The translations under genes and the position numbers were made by a program. From Candidatus Tayloriibacteriota bacterium (GTDB lineage Bacteria > Patescibacteriota > Minisyncoccia > Phycocordibacterales > PALSA-1337), in NCBI GenBank assembly GCA_903857825.1, contig CAIOGI010000008.1, positions 1-32,956 on the forward strand: 32,956 nucleotides of DNA, read 5' to 3'. Positions 29,205 through 32,956 of this stretch are shown here, in pieces (the first letter of the stretch is position 1; each line of letters opens with the position of its first letter). The notes beneath the pieces were generated by a model, which was not told the DNA's origin, ran no database searches, and saw nothing but the letters and a program-made list of their open reading frames with translations.

Positions 29205-29371
29205 ACGACATTGTTTAATTTATTAAACAATTTACACTCCTATGATACGACTTATTTCACATGCGCTGTACTCAGCGAATTTGTGAAATAGAAGTGCCCT
29301 TGTGGTACAACCTAATTTTCTTGAGCGAAGCGATTAGAAAATGGAAGTAGTCTTGTGCTATAATCCTCCAC
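29205..29371 (+). repeat. Tandem palindrome plus promoter-like units upstream of DUF4446
   Basis: The 29078-29371 intergenic region contains three successive inverted repeats, each followed by a -10-like box. Unit 1 has ATTGTTTAA/TTAAACAAT, then CTATGATAC. Unit 2 has ATTTCACA/TGTGAAAT with an inner GCTG/CAGC, then TTGTGGTACAAC. Unit 3 has ATTTTCT/AGAAAAT around GAGCGAAGCGA, then TTGTGCTATAAT. Units 2 and 3 share a GAAGT-4-TTGTG-1-TA-1-AA-1-C pattern after the palindrome. The last box is the promoter of the DUF4446 gene. A fainter TATACGAC near 29203 may be another copy. Confidence 0.6.
29359..29364 (+). promoter_or_regulatory. Extended -10 of the DUF4446 gene (leaderless start)
   Basis: TGC followed by TATAAT places +1 at 29371, one base before the ATG. 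The -35 is poor but the extended TGn motif compensates. Confidence 0.62.
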
Positions 29372-29851
29372 ATGAACATCCCCACAGAATACATTTTAAT
29401 TTTACTTATTATTTTAGTCGTCATTGTCCTGGTCCTCATTGGCCTAGTTATTCATTTAAATACCAAATTAAAGAAATTCCTTATCGGCTCATCATCCAAG
29501 AATCTTGATGACTCTATAACGACCATGAATGGTTCTATAAATGAGCTTGAGAAATTCCGCGTAGATCTAGAAAAATATTTAACAACTGTTGAGAAAAGAA
29601 TGAAGAAAAGCGTTCAAGCGGTTCAAACTGTACGCTTCAATCCTTTCAAGGGTAATGGCTCAGGAGGAAATCAGAGCTTCGCCACAGCATTCTTAAACGA
29701 AGACAGTAATGGCGTTGTCATTTCTAGCCTATACTCTAGAGAACATGTAAGTGTGTATTCAAAGCCAGTTAAGAATGGCGTCTCTGAATATGAACTTTCA
29801 GAGGAAGAAAAACAGGCTATTGGAGAGGCGAGAAAAGTTGTGAGGGATTAA
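29372..29851 (+). CDS. DUF4446 family protein
   Basis: An N-terminal transmembrane helix spans about residues 7-29 (YILILLIILVVIVLVLIGLV), then a coiled helix (SINELEKFRVDLEKYL). The conserved DUF4446 core follows: VQTVRFNPFKGNGSGGNQSF, ATAFLNEDSNGVVISSLYSR, VYSKPVKNG and the end YELSEEEKQAIGEAR. The family is widespread in Firmicutes and Patescibacteria as a small membrane-anchored cytoplasmic protein. No biochemical function is established to my knowledge. It stands before a methyltransferase and enolase on the same strand. A TATAAT of its own 11 bases before the next gene suggests they are separately transcribed. Confidence 0.88.
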   Translation: MNIPTEYILILLIILVVIVLVLIGLVIHLNTKLKKFLIGSSSKNLDDSITTMNGSINELEKFRVDLEKYLTTVEKRMKKSVQAVQTVRFNPFKGNGSGGNQSFATAFLNEDSNGVVISSLYSREHVSVYSKPVKNGVSEYELSEEEKQAIGEARKVVRD

Positions 29852-29899
29852 TAAATATTTTGGCAATAGGAAATAACAGAAATTATAATAAAGAATTAT

Positions 29900-30667
29900 A
29901 TGAATGATAAAGAAACATCCTGGGGTAAAGTAGCGGGCTGGTACGATGAACTTCTAGAGAAGAAAGATGGAACATATCAAAAGGAGGTTATTTTACCGAA
30001 TCTTCTAAGACTTTTGGAGCCACAGAAGGATGAAGTTGTGCTGGACATTGCTTGTGGACAAGGATTTTTCTCTAGAGCAATTGCAGAAAAAGGTGCGAAG
30101 GTTATAGGTTCAGATATAGCAAAGGAGCTTATAAATATTGCAAGAGAAAATTCTCCAAAATCAAATGCATTTCATGTTGCTAGCGCCGATGCACTCACCT
30201 TCTGTCCAGATAGTTTGGTTGATAAGGCAATAATAATTCTTGCTCTACAAAATATTGAAAATTTCAATGGGACAATACGTGAAGCATATAGAACACTGAA
30301 GCCTGGTGGAAAGTTTTATATAGTATTAAATCATCCAGCATTCCGAATACCAAAGAACTCCAGCTGGCAATGGGACGAAACAGCCCGGAAGCAGTATAGG
30401 AGAATCGATTCATATATGTCAGACATTAAAGAAAGAATAGAAATGAATCCAGGGGAAATAAAGGAGCACGAGAAAAGATTTACAATTTCATTCCATAGAC
30501 CATTACAAGTATATTTTAAAGGATTAAATAAAGCAGGATTCTTAGTAGGAAGATTTGAAGAGTGGATATCACACAAAAAGAGCAAAGAAGGGCCAAGATC
30601 AGCTGAGGAAGATAGGATTAGGAAAGAAATACCAATATTTGCTATAATAGAAGCCATTAAAAATTAA
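29900..30667 (+). CDS. Class I SAM-dependent methyltransferase
   Basis: The 255-residue protein has the Rossmann methyltransferase motifs: VVLDIACGQGFFSRAIAEKG (motif I, SAM binding), KVIGSDIAKELINIARE (motif II), ASADALTF, and a TLKPGGKFYIVLNHP post-motif typical of UbiE/SAM family methylases. It also has an N-terminal KVAGWYDELLE. The C-terminal third (FHRPLQVYFKGLNKAGFLVG, then WISHKKSKEGPR) resembles small-molecule or ubiquinone-type methyltransferases. The substrate cannot be named. A TATAAT at 29884-29889 gives a leader of about four bases. It precedes enolase by 28 bases, so both may be cotranscribed. Confidence 0.85.
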   Translation: MNDKETSWGKVAGWYDELLEKKDGTYQKEVILPNLLRLLEPQKDEVVLDIACGQGFFSRAIAEKGAKVIGSDIAKELINIARENSPKSNAFHVASADALTFCPDSLVDKAIIILALQNIENFNGTIREAYRTLKPGGKFYIVLNHPAFRIPKNSSWQWDETARKQYRRIDSYMSDIKERIEMNPGEIKEHEKRFTISFHRPLQVYFKGLNKAGFLVGRFEEWISHKKSKEGPRSAEEDRIRKEIPIFAIIEAIKN

Positions 30668-30674
30668 TAGTTAA

Positions 30675-31985
<1,311 letters not shown>

Positions 31986-32010
31986 ACAAAAAAGCTATAT
32001 TTAGAAACAA

Positions 32011-32047
32011 AAAATGTGTATCCTGATTTGGATACACATTTTTTTGT
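32011..32047 (+). terminator. Rho-independent terminator of eno
   Basis: AAAATGTGTATCC (32011-32023) pairs perfectly with GGATACACATTTT (32030-32042) over a six-base loop, followed by T's. The A-rich upstream side also makes it usable by the opposite-strand gene. Confidence 0.9.
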
Positions 32048-32079
32048 TTAATCAACTACAGAAAGTTTTAAATTAGTTA

Positions 32080-32956
32080 CTATGGATGGACGCAACGGGT
32101 GCCAATATTTTTACTTTTACTATCTGTCCATGACGTAGTAACCTGATCATTTGGCGTATCAACTTGTACTATTTTTCTATTTATTTCATTACCAGCAATT
32201 CTTGCTTCACTTGTCCAATATGAATTTACTTTAAAACCATCATTTCTGATACCCTGAGTCCCACCAGATCCATATGCTAAAGTCATCCTTAATAATAACT
32301 CTGTTCGTGTAGGCAATCTCCAGTAATTAACGGGATTTAATGATGAAAAAGTTGTACCATTTTCGTTCAAATATTGACAATATTCCTTTGCACCCAAAAT
32401 TACATTACCACTATTATTTGGGCCAGATTTTACAAAGCCTCTTGAGGTTAGAGTAGGGTGTGTATGTAGTCGTAGTCCGTCGTGTACGTGAGAAAATGAA
32501 GTAGGTGCTAATCCCACAGAACAAGTGTTATATGGTGTTTGATTATAAGCTGAATTTTCATAGCATAAACCACAACTACCACCGTTATCAGTACAAACTA
32601 GAGGTGCAAACATCGTATCCATGTTATCAGTACTCCATGTAAGAGAAGATGGAGTACCCCCACCAACATAATTACCTCTTACACCAAATATTTCTACTCC
32701 ATCTCTTATGTTTCCTGGAATAAGTCTCGTGTTCTCTGCAGTCAATAACTCGTATATATCCCCTAAAGTATACATAGAACCAGCAGGACTAGTGGTTGTT
32801 GAGACTGCGTGTGTAGCACTTGGATTTAAAGCAAAGTTTGTTAGCTTTGCACGTATATCTCCTAGTGTACGATAGTTGTTTGTGGGCGTTGTACCTTGAG
32901 GTGGGGTTAGTGAACCTGCATAAGCTACTCCAGCAACAATGACTGTAGCTAACACT
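32080..32956 (-). CDS. Secreted/surface protein with DUF1566-like C-terminal domain, 5' end cut by window edge
   Basis: The open frame reaches the right edge and starts in mid-signal peptide (LATVIVAGVAYA then GSLTPP, a likely cleavage after AYA), so the true start lies beyond the window. The visible 290 residues are Thr, Ser and Asn rich in the first third, with two repeats of a TLGDIY-ELL / TLGDIR-AKL type segment (YRTLGDIRAKL and MYTLGDIYELL). The C-terminal part has CTDNGGSCGLCYENS, then the DUF1566/Lcl_C signature NYWRLPTRTELLLRM, SYWTSEARIAGN and a final GTRCVHP. Its Cys residues may form disulfides outside the cell. In Patescibacteria such proteins with an AGSLTPP start are common and presumed surface proteins or pilus-like adhesins. 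Confidence 0.8.
   Translation of the reverse strand, partial: VLATVIVAGVAYAGSLTPPQGTTPTNNYRTLGDIRAKLTNFALNPSATHAVSTTTSPAGSMYTLGDIYELLTAENTRLIPGNIRDGVEIFGVRGNYVGGGTPSSLTWSTDNMDTMFAPLVCTDNGGSCGLCYENSAYNQTPYNTCSVGLAPTSFSHVHDGLRLHTHPTLTSRGFVKSGPNNSGNVILGAKEYCQYLNENGTTFSSLNPVNYWRLPTRTELLLRMTLAYGSGGTQGIRNDGFKVNSYWTSEARIAGNEINRKIVQVDTPNDQVTTSWTDSKSKNIGTRCVHP

Noticed and set aside
29078-29371. Protein-coding gene in the long AT-rich gap
   Set aside because: No sizeable frame with a start is present; the stretch is best explained by palindromes and promoter elements.

Overview
The window reads as part of a low-GC bacterial chromosome, most likely from the Candidate Phyla Radiation / Patescibacteria (Parcubacteria-like). 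I infer this from overall character, not from a marker-gene search. The signs are small tightly packed genes, a ribosomal protein bL33 without zinc cysteines, several small membrane or hypothetical proteins of a type common in that group, a DUF4446 protein, a DUF1566-like surface protein with an AGSLTPP-type mature start, and three tRNA genes without encoded CCA. TGA acts as a stop, so the code is standard. Core genes are about 30% GC in the 60-base samples I counted.

Layout. 1-5010 (all minus) is a defence-type operon: Fic protein, type I methylase HsdM, a NYN-domain nuclease candidate, two small hypotheticals (one membrane-anchored) and the start of HsdS, which runs off the left edge. 5098-7659 (minus) is an FtsK-like motor gene, a second FtsK-like gene with broken Walker motifs, a HAD-like protein, and two short remnants. 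7793-9290 holds a small membrane protein, a protein with an HExxH motif and a short TspO. 9376-13866 holds a PEP-CTERM-type secreted protein, a PIF1 helicase with a WYL-like tail, an RGG zinc-ribbon protein, an MFS transporter and a 105-residue orphan. topA (plus) and parB (minus) converge with abutting stops at 16297/16298. 17398-20569 carries a tiny basic protein, tRNA-Leu with a LAGLIDADG homing endonuclease two bases downstream, an orphan, miaA, tRNA-Trp with an HTH/LAGLIDADG-like gene beside it, and bL33. 20713-23778 carries a small zinc-ribbon protein, a two-gene secreted/membrane unit and alanine racemase. 23871-28508 carries tRNA-Tyr, clpB, a cysteine desulfurase and a divergent ClpP-like protein. 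28571-32956 carries a candidate structured small RNA, a possible RNase-toxin-like protein, a tandem palindrome/promoter array, DUF4446, a methyltransferase, enolase and a surface protein cut by the right edge.

Two patterns run through the window. First, many core genes have a sigma70-like -10 box ending six or seven bases before the ATG, so their mRNAs should be leaderless. Second, several units (about 9.3-10.07, 13.5-13.9, 17.4-17.6, 20.9-22.6 and 27.9-28.6 kb) are clearly more GC-rich (about 43-50% in sampled lines) and end in a terminator or terminator-like hairpin. Three have a recognisable promoter. They encode secreted, membrane or orphan proteins and one ClpP-like protein, and look like gene cassettes inserted between housekeeping genes.

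The strongest candidates for something undescribed are the nuclease and membrane genes inside the type I restriction operon, the paired intact/degenerate FtsK motors, the small RNA near 28605-28703, the palindrome-promoter array at 29205-29371, and the GC-rich cassettes as a class.
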